64,000 bases of DNA from Opitutaceae bacterium (GTDB taxonomy: Bacteria > Verrucomicrobiota > Verrucomicrobiia > Opitutales > Opitutaceae): assembly GCA_016715765.1 (NCBI GenBank), contig JADJZJ010000014.1, forward strand, positions 35,173 through 99,172, in the 5' to 3' direction. Position 1 is the stretch's first letter, and the number at the start of each line of letters is the position of its first letter. Both the position numbers and the translations under genes were made by a program. The notes beneath the pieces were generated by a model. It made no database searches. It saw only the letters and a list, made by a program, of their open reading frames with translations, and was not told the origin of the DNA. Shown piece by piece: positions 1 through 8,563 of this stretch.

Positions 1-635
1 CTCACGAGGCCTATGCCGCCCGCGGAATCCAGCTCGGCCGCATCGGGGACACCGAGGCCGAGGTCCTCTCCGGCCTCAAGGAAGGCGACCAGGTCGTCAC
101 CGAGGGCGCCCTGCTGCTCGACGGCCAGGCCCAGCTCGCCCACGCCGCGGTGGGTTCCAGCGGACACGATCACGGCCCTGTCACACCCGCCCCGGTTTCC
201 GTCGCGCTGCCGGCCCACGACGGCGACGCCCACACTTTGCTGAAAACCCTCGCCTTCGCCGCCGCCGATGGCGCCGATGCCCTCGCCTCCGACGACCTTG
301 CGGGCTACGGGAAAAATCTCCCGACCCTGCGCGCCGCCCTCGACGCCTACCTCACCGGTTTCGGCCCCGCCGCCCGCGGACCGCTGGCGGCGTTCACCGG
401 CAAGCTCGCCGACGGTCCAGATCTCGACGCCGCCCGCCGGGCCTTCGAGCCCTTCAGCACCGCCGTCGCCGACGCCGCGAAGGCCGAGCATCTCCATCAC
501 CAGGAGAAGCTCTGGATCTACGAGTGCCCCATGACGCCCGTCCTCGGCACCGGCCGCTGGCTCTCCAAAACCCGCCAGCTCCGCAACCCGTTCTTCGGCT
601 CCGCCATGCTCGAATGCGGCGACGAGGTGAACTGA
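1..635 (+). CDS. CusB-type periplasmic adaptor, C-terminal part, with DUF3347 domain (5' truncated)
   Basis: The frame is open from the window edge, so the N-terminal lipoyl, hairpin and beta-barrel domains lie outside. The visible 211 residues begin with the end of a membrane-fusion adaptor (GLKEGDQVVTEGALLLDGQ is the usual last segment before the C-terminus in CusB/CzcB proteins). A short His-containing linker (SSGHDHGP) leads to about 130 residues resembling DUF3347, with ECPM, WLSKTRQLRNPF and MLECG near the end. DUF3347 is commonly fused to CusB-like adaptors and is thought to bind metal; the Cys and Met positions fit that. The adaptor joins an RND pump to an outer-membrane channel for Cu/Ag export, and the next gene is the matching cusA-type pump. 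Assignment is strong; the exact metal is inferred. Confidence 0.85.
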   Translation, partial: HEAYAARGIQLGRIGDTEAEVLSGLKEGDQVVTEGALLLDGQAQLAHAAVGSSGHDHGPVTPAPVSVALPAHDGDAHTLLKTLAFAAADGADALASDDLAGYGKNLPTLRAALDAYLTGFGPAARGPLAAFTGKLADGPDLDAARRAFEPFSTAVADAAKAEHLHHQEKLWIYECPMTPVLGTGRWLSKTRQLRNPFFGSAMLECGDEVN

Positions 636-642
636 ACCCACC

Positions 643-677
643 CCGGGCTTTGTCACGTAATACGTGACAAAGCCCGG
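643..677. repeat. Perfect 17-bp inverted repeat between cusB-like and cusA-like genes
   Basis: CCGGGCTTTGTCACGTA is followed by one A and then its exact reverse complement. It starts 8 bases after the adaptor stop codon. The near-absence of a loop makes cruciform or protein-binding roles as plausible as an RNA hairpin. There is no T-run, so a classical terminator is not supported. It may instead lower pump expression relative to the adaptor, or be another mobile palindrome. Confidence 0.8.
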
Positions 678-709
678 ATCGCTCCTCTCACCAAAATCTC
701 CCGCCCACC

Positions 710-3700
710 ATGATCAACCGCATCATCACGTGGTCCCTGCACCACCGGTTTCTCGTCATCAGCAGCTTCATCGCCCTCTGCGCCTGGGGCGTGTTCGCGC
801 TGCAGCGCGTGCCGATCGACGCCATTCCCGATCTCTCGGAAAACCAGGTCATCGTCTACGCCGACTGGCCCGGCCGCTCGCCCCAGGAAGTCGAGGACCA
901 GATCACCTACCCGCTCAGCGTCTCGCTCCAGGGCCTCGCCGGCGTGAAGAGCGTGCGCGCCACCTCGATGTTCGGTTTCTCGTTCCTCACCGTCATCTTC
1001 GAGGACCGGATCGATCCCTACTTTGCCCGCACCCGGGTGCTCGAACGGCTCAACTCCCTCGGCGACGCCCTGCCCGGCGGCGTCACCGCCCGCCTCGGCC
1101 CGGATGCCACCGGCCTCGGCTGGGTTTACCAGTACCACTACCAGGGATGATCCCCGGGCGGCAGGACCTCGGTTACTGCGCGCGGTCCAGGACTGGTTCG
1201 TCCGCTACCAGCTCGCCGCCGTGCCCGGCGTCGCCGAAGTCGCCAGCCTCGGCGGCTTCGTGCGGCAGTACCAGATCGAGGTCTCCGCCCTCAAGATGCG
1301 CAGTCGGACGTATGCTCGGCGAGGTCATGGACGCCGTCGCCGGCAACCTCAACGTCGGCGGCAAGATCATCGAGGAGAACGGCGCCGAGTTCGTGGTCCG
1401 CGGCGTCGGCCTGGTGCAGAGCGCCGCCGATCTCGAGTCGGTCGCGCTCAGCCGGGAACGGCAAGCCGCTCCTGCTGCGCGAAGTCGCCACCGTCCGCAT
1501 CGGCGGCGACTTCCGCCGCGGCGCCCTCGACGTCAACGGCCGTGCCGTCGTCGGCGGCATCGTCGTCATGCGCTACGGTGAAAATGCCTGGAAGGTCATC
1601 CAGGACGTGAAGGCCCGGCTGGCCGCCCTCGCCCCCGGCCTGCCGACGGGCGTCTCCGTCGAGCCATTCTATGACCGCAGCGACCTCATCGCCCGCGCCA
1701 TCGCCACGCTCAAGTCCGCGCTCACCGAGGAAATCCTCCTCGTGACGCTCGCGCACATCCTGTTCCTGTTCCACTTCCGCAGCATCCTCATCGTCACGCT
1801 GCCGCTGCCGGCCTCGATCCTGATTTCGTTCATCCTGATGCACCAGTTCGGCATCCCGTCGCACATCATGTCGCTCACCGGCATCGCCATTTCCATCGGC
1901 GTGCTGGTGGACGCCGGCATCGTGATGACGGAAAACGTCATCCGGCACTGCGAGCGCGCCGAGGAGGAGCTGGGCCGCCGGCTCACCCCGCCGGAAGTCT
2001 TCACCCACACGCTGACCGCCGCCACGCAGGTTGGCCGGCCGATGTTCTTCTCGATGCTGGTCATCATCCTGGCCTTCGTGCCGGTGTTCCTGCTGACCGG
2101 CCAGGAGGGCAAGCTCTTCCATCCCCTCGCCTTCACCAAGTCCTTCGCCCTCATCGGCGCCGTGCTGCTCGCCGTGACCGCCGTGCCGGTCTTCTGCACG
2201 CTGCTCGTGCGCGGACCCTTCAAGCCCGAGAGCGAGAATTGGCTGATGAAATACCTCCTGCGGATCTACGACCCCGTGCTCGACTGGGCGCTGGGCAACC
2301 GCAAGTCCGTGCTCGCCCTCGCCGTCTCCCTGCTGGCGGTCTGCCTGGTCGTGGCCTTCGGCCTGCCGCGCGCCGTCAATGTCCGGCTGCCCGACTCCGT
2401 CGCCCGCCACACGCAGGGTTTCGGGAGCGAGTTCATGCCGACGCTCGAGGAAGGCTCGCTGCTGTTCATGCCCGTGCTGCTCCCGGCCACCTCGCTGACC
2501 GAGGTCCAGCGGATCATGGCCTGGCAGGACAAGGTCATGAGCGAGCACCCCGCCGTTGCCTCCGTCGCCGGCAAACTCGGCCGCGCCGAGACCGCCACCG
2601 ATCCCGCCCCGGTCGAGATGATCGAGACCACCATCATGCTGAAGCCGGAGCGCGAATGGCCGGCCGGCACCACCAAGGCCTCCATCATCGCCGACCTCTC
2701 GGAGAAGCTCATGAACGTCCCCGGCTACGTGCCGGGTTTCCTCCAGCCGATCGAGAACCGCGTGCTCATGACCAGCACCGGCATCCGCGCGCAGGTCGGC
2801 GTGAAACTCTTCGGCGACAGCCTCGACGCGCTGCAGGCCAAGGCCTTCGAGATCGAACGCGTGATCAACCGCGTCCAGGGCGCCACCGGCGTCGCGCCCT
2901 CCCGCGTGCAGGGCAAACCCTACCTGGAAATCGGCGTCCGCCGGACCGAACTCGCCCGCCATGGTCTCAGCGTGGAGGATGTGTTCCGTTACGTGGAGGC
3001 CGGCATCGGCGGCGTCACGGTCGGCACGACGATCAAGGGCCGCGAACGCTGGCCCTTGCAGGTCCGCCTGGAGCAGGCGGACCGCGGCGACATCGAACGG
3101 CTCGGCGACCTGCCCGTGCCCACGCCCTCCGGCGCCACGATCCCCCTCGGTCAGGTCGCCGACATCCGCCGCGTGGTGGGTCCCAACGAGATTGCCTCCG
3201 AGAACGGCCGCCTCCGCGTTTTCGTCCAGGCCAATGTACGCGACCGCGACCTCGGCGGGTTCGTCAACGAGATCAAGGCGCGGATCGAAAAGGAGGTCCG
3301 CCTGGATCCCGGCATGAGCCTCGAATACTCGGGCCAGTACGAGCACCAGCTCCGCGCCCGCCAGACGCTGCTCTACGTTTTCCCCGCCGTGATCCTGATC
3401 ATCTTCGCGCTCCTCGTCGTGACCTTCCACTCCGTGTCCGAGGCCGCGCACGTGATCCTCGCCGTGCCGTTCGCCCTCACCGGCGGCGTGCTCCTGCAGG
3501 CGTGGCTCGGCTACAACTTCAGCGTCGCCGTCTGGGTCGGCTACATCGCCCTCTTCGGCACCGCCATCCAGACCGGCGTGGTCATGGTGGTGTATCTGGA
3601 GGAAGCGGTGCAGAAGGCGCTCGCAGCTAAATGTAGGGCGGGGTTTCCAAACCCCGCCTTGGTTGGCGTTGTAGCTGGCGAGGCGGGGATCGGAATCCCC

Positions 3701-3964
3701 GCCCTACAACCAAACCTAACCCGCCCCGAACTCATCGCCGCGATCAAGGAAGGCGCGCGCCTCCGGCTCCGGCCCAAGGTCATGACCGTGGCCACGACGG
3801 TGGCGTCGTTGCTGCCGATCTTCTGGAGCAACCGCACCGGCGTTGAGATCATGCAACCACTGGCCGCCCCGGTCGTCGGCGGCATGCTGTCGAGTCTCGT
3901 GCACATCCTCGTGGTCACCCCCGTGATTTTCGCATGGCTGCACGAGCGCAAACTCGCCAAATAA
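710..3964 (+). CDS. cusA: CusA/CzcA-family heavy-metal RND efflux pump, interrupted by several frameshifts
   Basis: Inner-membrane proton-driven trimeric pump that exports Cu(I)/Ag(I) or a related metal through the adaptor and outer-membrane channel. Residues 1-146 ([31 protein letters not shown]) read in one frame. From about 1146 to 1460 homologous segments ([58 protein letters not shown]) appear in different frames, implying three or four single-base indels. From 1568 to 3964 the frame is intact with the usual transmembrane blocks. The start ATG follows a C-rich leader (CCCGCCCACC) without Shine-Dalgarno. A 77-bp palindromic repeat at 3632-3708 sits in frame near the end and adds about 27 residues. 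Because other likely essential genes here also carry indels, sequence error is more likely than gene decay, but a true pseudogene cannot be excluded. Confidence 0.85.
3632..3708. repeat. REPIN-like inverted repeat pair inside the cusA-like coding region
   Basis: GTAGGGCGGGG begins the left hairpin and CCCCGCCCTAC ends the right one, with a GC-poorer spacer between. The same family recurs between genes at 8346-8420, 16964-17191 and 45663-45855. Here it is read in frame as part of the pump, giving the segment [11 protein letters not shown] and [10 protein letters not shown] between two conserved CusA stretches. Confidence 0.85.
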
Positions 3965-3974
3965 TCCCCACCCC

Positions 3975-4571
3975 ATGCCCTCCCGCAGCGAGAAGCTCGC
4001 CCTGGAACTGAATGCCCAGAGACAGGCGTTCAAGGCCTTCCTCACCGCCCGCCTCGGCAGCGAAGCCGAGGCGGAGGACCTGCTCCAGAACAGCCTGGTG
4101 AAGGCCATGCACCACGCGGATGAAGTCAGGGACGACGGCCGCGCCGCGGCGTGGTTTTACCGCGTGCTGCGCAACGCGGTCATTGACCACTACCGCTCCA
4201 ATGCCGCCGGCCGGCGTCGGGACGACGCGTTCAGTACGCTCATCAACAGCCTCGGCGAGGACATCGCCAGCGCGCCCGCGTGGGAGCCGCAGCTCTGCGG
4301 CTGCCTCAACCCGATCGTCGCCTCACTCAAGCCGCCGCAGGCCGAATTGCTGCGCCGCGTCGATCTCGACGGCGAATCCGTCCAGCTCGTGGCGAAGGAC
4401 CTCGGCCTGACCTCGAACCACGCCAGCGTCGTCCTGCACCGCGCCCGCAAGGAACTGCGGCTCCGGCTCGAGCGCTTCTGCGGCGCCTGCGCCAAGGGCA
4501 AGTGCCTCGACTGCGACTGCGAGGCGGAGAAGGCGGCTCCGGGAACCGCCAAGGGCGCGAAGAGGCGCTAA
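3975..4571 (+). CDS. ECF sigma factor with cysteine-rich C-terminus (CorE-like, ECF44-type)
   Basis: A 198-residue sigma-70 family protein with region 2 at about residues 15-75 (FLTARLGSEAEAEDLLQNS, AWFYRVLRNAVIDHYRS) and region 4 at about 115-165 (LDGESVQLVAKDLGLTSNHA). Two features set it apart: a CxC pair in the linker (C108, C110) and a Cys-rich tail with C169, C172, C177, C180 and C182 (CGACAKGKCLDCDC). In the CorE-like ECF sigma factors studied in Myxococcus, such cysteines bind copper or cadmium directly and switch the sigma factor on without an anti-sigma factor. No anti-sigma gene is seen here either. The gene starts 10 bases after the pump stop codon and is followed by a Cys-rich peptide and a copper ATPase, so it is the obvious candidate regulator of this cluster. 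The metal sensed is inferred. Confidence 0.85.
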   Translation: MPSRSEKLALELNAQRQAFKAFLTARLGSEAEAEDLLQNSLVKAMHHADEVRDDGRAAAWFYRVLRNAVIDHYRSNAAGRRRDDAFSTLINSLGEDIASAPAWEPQLCGCLNPIVASLKPPQAELLRRVDLDGESVQLVAKDLGLTSNHASVVLHRARKELRLRLERFCGACAKGKCLDCDCEAEKAAPGTAKGAKRR

Positions 4572-4613
4572 GGATTTGTTTTCAGATTTGCCACAGGGCA
4601 TTGGAGCCCGGCT

Positions 4614-4673
4614 GTAGGAGCGGCTTTACGCCGCGATTGTGAGCGCATCATCGCGGCATAAAGCCGCTCCTAC
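4614..4673. repeat. REP-type inverted pair, GTAGGAGCGGCTTTA family
   Basis: GTAGGAGCGGCTTTACGCCG faces its near-perfect reverse complement ending in AAGCCGCTCCTAC. The same unit occurs at 51029-51088, downstream of the WD40 gene. It lies 43 bases after the sigma-factor stop codon. Confidence 0.85.
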
Positions 4674-4759
4674 AGGGAGACCGGACGTGCCCGCCCAACT
4701 GATGGAATTTTTGTAAGATTCCGCCGCCGGATCCGTCTGCAGCCCGAATCCATCCCTCC

Positions 4760-4918
4760 ATGTCAAAACTCACCCAACCCTCCTCCGTTCCCTCCTGCGG
4801 CTGCAATCGCTGCAACTGCAACCGCGGCCCCCGCTGCCGCTGTCACGATTACAACGCCCTCATGGCTCTCGCCTTCTGGGACTACGCCCGGATGCTCCGC
4901 CGCCACCGGGCCAAGTGA
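4760..4918 (+). CDS. Small Cys-rich peptide, possible metal-binding protein
   Basis: A 52-residue open frame with ATG start after a C-rich leader (CATCCCTCC). Residues 13-29 read CGCNRCNCNRGPRCRCH: six cysteines (13, 15, 18, 20, 26, 28) in CxC/CxxC spacing plus a histidine. The remainder is a short helix-like segment (NALMALAFWDYARMLRRHR). It has no signal peptide, so it is probably cytoplasmic. Closely spaced CxC motifs are typical of metallothioneins and metal-chaperone tails. It lies between the CorE-like sigma factor, whose own tail has a similar Cys pattern, and membrane and copper-ATPase genes, so copper buffering is a reasonable inference. I do not recognise a named family. Confidence 0.6.
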   Translation: MSKLTQPSSVPSCGCNRCNCNRGPRCRCHDYNALMALAFWDYARMLRRHRAK

Positions 4919-4930
4919 CTCCCTACTTTC

Positions 4931-5443
4931 ATGGCTTTAACTATTCACCCGAACTTCGCACGCTGGACGCCTGCCTCCGCCATGCGCGCCCTTGAGCTGA
5001 AAATACCACCCGTCGCCGTGGGCCTGATTTTTGGCACGGTGATGTGGGGAGCCGCGCACTTCGCGCCGGTTTTCAATTTCACGCTGCCCGCGGGCCAGCT
5101 CATCGCGGCCGGCCTGGCCGCAATCGGCCTGGTCATTGCCGTTCTGGGCGTCGTCTCTTTTCGCCGGGCGAAGACCACCGTCAATCCCCTGCAGCCCGCG
5201 GCCGCCTCCAGCCTGGTCATTTCAGGCATCTACCGGCGCACGCGCAATCCGATGTATCTCGGCCTGCTGCTGGTGCTGCTGGGTTGGGGGGCGCTGCTTG
5301 GAAACGCACTCGCCTTTGTTTTCGCCGCCGCGTTCATTCCCCTGATGAATCGACTCCAGATTCTGCCCGAGGAAAGATTCCTGGCCGCCCGCTTCGGGAC
5401 CGCCTTCACCGCCTATCAATCCGCGGTGCGCCGCTGGATCTGA
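4931..5443 (+). CDS. Isoprenylcysteine carboxyl methyltransferase-family membrane protein
   Basis: 170 residues with about four or five hydrophobic segments. The C-terminal third carries the ICMT/PEMT-family signature GIYRRTRNPMYLGLLLVLLG and the later EERFLAARFGTAFTAYQSAV, which form the S-adenosylmethionine-binding part in this superfamily. Bacterial members are often linked with metal-resistance genes, but their substrate is not established. It starts 12 bases after the Cys-rich peptide and ends 33 bases before the next membrane-protein gene, so these probably form one transcription unit. The fold assignment is good; the substrate is unknown. Confidence 0.8.
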   Translation: MALTIHPNFARWTPASAMRALELKIPPVAVGLIFGTVMWGAAHFAPVFNFTLPAGQLIAAGLAAIGLVIAVLGVVSFRRAKTTVNPLQPAAASSLVISGIYRRTRNPMYLGLLLVLLGWGALLGNALAFVFAAAFIPLMNRLQILPEERFLAARFGTAFTAYQSAVRRWI

Positions 5444-5476
5444 GCGCCCTATTTCAGTCAACCCACCTGCAACCCC

Positions 5477-5878
5477 ATGGAATACCTGATTGGCTTCGGC
5501 CTGGCCCTGGCAGCCGCACTATTCGCCCGTTTCACCGGACTGGAACGCGACCGTGCCTTCTATCCGACCGTGATGATTGTCATCGCCCTGACCTATGGCC
5601 TGTTTGCCGTCATGGGTGGTTCCCTATCGGCGCTGGCCCTCGAGTCCGTGGCCATCGTCGGATTCATCGTGGTTTCGGTCCTGGGCTTCAAAATCAACCA
5701 ATGGTTCGTGGTCGCGGCCCTGGCCGGTCACGGGATATTTGATTTTTTCCATCCCCATCTGCTGACCAATCCCGGCGTGCCCGTGTGGTGGCCGGGTTTC
5801 TGCCTGACCTACGATGTCACCGCGGCCGTCTACCTGGCTTGGCTGCTGCGGCGTGGCCAGGCCACGGGCACGCCTTGA
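5477..5878 (+). CDS. Four-to-five-helix membrane protein of unknown function (DUF6010-like)
   Basis: 133 residues, almost entirely hydrophobic, with charged loops. Recognisable pieces are GLERDRAFYPTVMIVIALTY and AGHGIFDFFHPHL, where closely placed His and Asp residues in a membrane context could bind metal. It resembles the short membrane proteins grouped as DUF6010, but this is from memory of the pattern only. It lies in the same direction between the ICMT-like gene and the copper ATPase. The start follows CAACCCCATG, a C-rich leader typical of this window. Confidence 0.6.
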   Translation: MEYLIGFGLALAAALFARFTGLERDRAFYPTVMIVIALTYGLFAVMGGSLSALALESVAIVGFIVVSVLGFKINQWFVVAALAGHGIFDFFHPHLLTNPGVPVWWPGFCLTYDVTAAVYLAWLLRRGQATGTP

Positions 5879-5919
5879 TATTGATTCCCCAAAGCCGAGA
5901 CCCCTTGGTAGGTTATTGG

Positions 5920-6023
5920 GTAGGGCCCGACCTCCCTCCTTCGCCCGGCCTACGGAGGGCAGGCCAGACAGGCCGGGATCGGCCGGCGCACACCAAACCG
6001 TCCGTCCGGAGGCCGGACGCTAC
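5920..6023. repeat. REP-type pair upstream of the copper ATPase gene
   Basis: GTAGGGCCCGACC opens the unit, and CCGTCCGGAGGCCGGACGCT ending in CTAC closes it. The closing part is itself a GTAG-foot hairpin on the minus strand. It occupies most of the 250-base gap before the ATPase, whose promoter must lie in the remaining 106 bases or further upstream. Confidence 0.65.
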
Positions 6024-6129
6024 CCGCGGCAACTTCATTTTTCTGGGCATTTCTCATTAGTGCGCATTTTCCGAAGCGGTGTAAGAAATCTCCATCGGAA
6101 CCGTCTCTGCCGGTGAAGACTCCCAACCC

Positions 6130-8232
6130 ATGAAACACGATCACTCCTCTCCCGCCCACGACCACTCCGGTCACAACCAGCCAGAGACCCCGGCCGCCGA
6201 CGCACCCGTCTACATGGGGCTGCCGCACGAGCGCTACCTGCGCCCCCGGTTTCTGGTCGCCGTCGTCCTCACCCTGCCGGTGCTGTTTCTCTCCATGACG
6301 CCGATGGTGTCGCACGATCTCTACGACTACCTCACCATGCGCGACTCGGCCTGGGTGCAGTTTGTCCTCACCACGCCGGTCTTCTTCTGGTGCGGCGCGC
6401 CGTTCATCCGGCGCTGGTGGAAGTCCATCGTCGAGCGCGACACCAACATGTTCACGCTCACGGTCACGGGCACCGGCGCGGCGTACTTCTACAGCCTCGC
6501 CGCCGTGATCTTCTGGGAAAACTTCCCGCCGCAGTACTTCTCCCATCACGGCGGCCCGATCTACTTCGAGGGCACGGCCTTCATCACCACCATCGTCCTG
6601 CTCGGCCAGATCCTCGAGCAGCGCGCCCATGCCCGCACCGATGCCGCGATCCGCGACCTCATGGACCTCGCACCGAAGCAGGCCCATCGGCTCCGCGCCG
6701 ACGGCACCGAGGAGGACGTGCCCGCCTCGTCCATCCACCCCGGCGACCGCCTGCGCGTGCGCCCGGGCGAGCACCTGCCCGTGGACGGCGTCCTGCTCGA
6801 GGGCGCCGCCGAGGTGGACGAGTCCATGCTCACCGGCGAACCGCTGCCGGCCGCCAAGAACGCCGGCGACGCGCTCAGCGCCGGCACGCTCAACCCCACC
6901 GGCACCTTCGTCTACCGGGCCGAGCGGGTCGGCGCCGACACCCTGCTCGCCCAGATCGTCCGCCTCGTCGAACAGGCCGTCGAAAGCGAAGCCCCCATCG
7001 CCCGCCTTGCCGACCGCGTGTCGGCCTACTTCGTGCCCGCCGTGCTCGCCATCGCCGTCATCAGCTTTTTTGCCTGGGGTCTGCTCGTGCCCGACCGCGG
7101 CTGGCTGCTCGGCCTGCTCAACGCCGTCGCCGTCCTCATCATCGCCTGCCCCTGCGCCCTCGGCCTCGCCACGCCGGTTTCACTCGTCACCGGCATCGGC
7201 CGCGGCGCCCAGGCCGGCGTGCTCGTGAAGGATGCCGCCGCGCTCGAACGCCTCGCCGGCGCCGACACCCTGCTCATCGACAAGACCGGCACGCTGACCG
7301 CCGGCCGGCCGCAGGTGGTCGGCATAACTCCTGCCGGAGACTTCAACTTTCCGCTTCAACCTCAACTCAGCAGCACCGACGGGCTGCTGCACTTCGCGGC
7401 CGCCGCCGAAGCCTCGAGCGAGCACCCGCTCGCCCGGGCCATCGTCGCCGCCGCGCAATCCCGCGGCCTGGCGCTGCCCGCCGCCACTGATTTCTCCGCC
7501 CAACCCGGCGCCGGTGTCCGCGCCACGATCAACGGCCGGATGATCGAGGTAGGGCGGGACCGCGGGGACCGCCGCGTTCCCGATCCGGCGCACCCGGAGG
7601 TCGCGCCCTACCCCCAGACCGCCACGGTTGTGGCCGTGACCATCGACGGGCAACACGCCGGCACGATCGCCCTGGCCGACACGGTCAAGCCCACGACTCC
7701 GGCCGCCATCGCCGAACTGCAGCGCCTCGGTTTGCATGTGGTCATGGTCACTGGCGATCGCGAGGAGGCCGCCCAGGCCCTGGCCGGCGAACTCCATCTC
7801 GACGGCTACCACGCCGGCGTCACGCCGGCGCGCAAACAGGAACTCGTCCGGGAGCACCAGGCCCGCGGCGAGCGCGTCATCTTCGCCGGCGACGGCCTCA
7901 ACGACGCCCCCGCGCTGGCCGCCGCCGACGTCGGCATCGCCATGGGCACCGGCACCGATGTCGCCATGCACAGCGCCGGCCTCGTCCTCGTGAAGGGCGA
8001 CCTGCAGGCCATGGTCCGCGCCGTGCACCTCAGCCGCGCCGTCATGCGCAACATCCGGCAGAATCTCTTCTGGGCCTTCGCCTACAACACCCTCGGCCTG
8101 CCGCTCGCCGCCGGCGCGTTCTATCCGCTCTTCGGCTGGCTGATGCACCCGATGATCGCCGGCGCCGCCATGAGCATCAGCTCGATCACCGTGGTGTCCA
8201 ACGCCCTCCGGCTCCGCCGGGTAAAATTGTAG
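6130..8232 (+). CDS. Copper-transporting P1B-type ATPase with His-rich N-terminus
   Basis: A 700-residue ATP-driven metal exporter of the inner membrane. Visible motifs in order: His-rich N-terminus (MKHDHSSPAHDHSGHN) in place of a CxxC heavy-metal-associated domain; the MLTGEPLP actuator loop near residue 238; the transmembrane CPC metal site (IACPCALGLATP) near 340; the phosphorylated Asp in DKTGTLT near 384; and GDGLNDAP near 587. CPC suggests Cu(I)/Ag(I); the His-rich N-terminus is more like CopB. A 63-bp repeat (7549-7611) is translated in frame in the nucleotide-binding domain. The ATG follows CTCCCAACCC. The last codons read GTA AAA TTG TAG. Regulation by the upstream CorE-like sigma factor is plausible but no promoter motif was identified. 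Confidence 0.92.
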   Translation: MKHDHSSPAHDHSGHNQPETPAADAPVYMGLPHERYLRPRFLVAVVLTLPVLFLSMTPMVSHDLYDYLTMRDSAWVQFVLTTPVFFWCGAPFIRRWWKSIVERDTNMFTLTVTGTGAAYFYSLAAVIFWENFPPQYFSHHGGPIYFEGTAFITTIVLLGQILEQRAHARTDAAIRDLMDLAPKQAHRLRADGTEEDVPASSIHPGDRLRVRPGEHLPVDGVLLEGAAEVDESMLTGEPLPAAKNAGDALSAGTLNPTGTFVYRAERVGADTLLAQIVRLVEQAVESEAPIARLADRVSAYFVPAVLAIAVISFFAWGLLVPDRGWLLGLLNAVAVLIIACPCALGLATPVSLVTGIGRGAQAGVLVKDAAALERLAGADTLLIDKTGTLTAGRPQVVGITPAGDFNFPLQPQLSSTDGLLHFAAAAEASSEHPLARAIVAAAQSRGLALPAATDFSAQPGAGVRATINGRMIEVGRDRGDRRVPDPAHPEVAPYPQTATVVAVTIDGQHAGTIALADTVKPTTPAAIAELQRLGLHVVMVTGDREEAAQALAGELHLDGYHAGVTPARKQELVREHQARGERVIFAGDGLNDAPALAAADVGIAMGTGTDVAMHSAGLVLVKGDLQAMVRAVHLSRAVMRNIRQNLFWAFAYNTLGLPLAAGAFYPLFGWLMHPMIAGAAMSISSITVVSNALRLRRVKL
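7549..7611. repeat. REPIN-like unit inside the copper ATPase coding region
   Basis: The segment starts GTAGGGCGGGACC and ends GGTCGCGCCCTAC, with partly palindromic sequence between. It is 63 bp, exactly 21 codons, so the frame is kept. It replaces the region where related ATPases usually have a G-N-R/A-x-L-type loop in the nucleotide-binding domain, after GVRATINGR and before ATVVAVTIDG. Confidence 0.7.
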
Positions 8233-8257
8233 GGGGCCAAGAGGCGGGCAGGATCGC

Positions 8258-8420
8258 GTAGGCAGTCCGCTTGCGGACGCTTGAATTGCGCCCGCAAGCG
8301 GGCTGCCTACCGGTTACATTCGCGCCCTTCGCGACCTTGCCTGTTGTAGGGCGGGGATTCCGATCCCCGCCTTCGTTTGTCTATAATTATACGAGGCGGG
8401 GATCGGAATCCCCGCCCTAC
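8258..8420. repeat. Two adjacent REP-type inverted pairs filling the gap before the DUF5916 gene
   Basis: The first pair (8258-8310) begins GTAGGCAGTCCGCTTGCGG and ends CAAGCGGGCTGCCTAC. The second pair (8346-8420) is of the GTAGGGCGGGGATTCC family and is close to the copy inside the cusA-like gene. The gap 8233-8563 holds nothing else recognisable apart from the last 140 bases, which must carry the promoter of the next gene. Confidence 0.85.
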
Positions 8421-8563
8421 AACCAAACCTTTCACGGTTCCCCCGGTTTGATGCCCCGAATCCAATCGCGGTACCACCGCCCATCACAAATTTTCCCCAC
8501 TCACCCGTAACTATTTGTCAGCGACTGAGGTTGTCCGCTAAGACCTGCCACCTTACCGCTCCC

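Noticed and set aside
1448..3451. Long minus-strand open frame (667 codons) opposite the cusA-like gene
   Set aside because: It is a shadow of the high-GC coding strand: low-complexity Asp/Glu/His/Gly-rich translation, no motif, and the opposite strand encodes a clear pump.
4614..4673. Rho-independent terminator after the sigma-factor gene
   Set aside because: The hairpin lacks a following T-run and recurs elsewhere as a repeat, so it is listed as a REP-type element.
8531..8563. TTG start for the DUF5916 gene
   Set aside because: The ATG at 8564 gives a better placed signal peptide and a C-rich leader like other genes.
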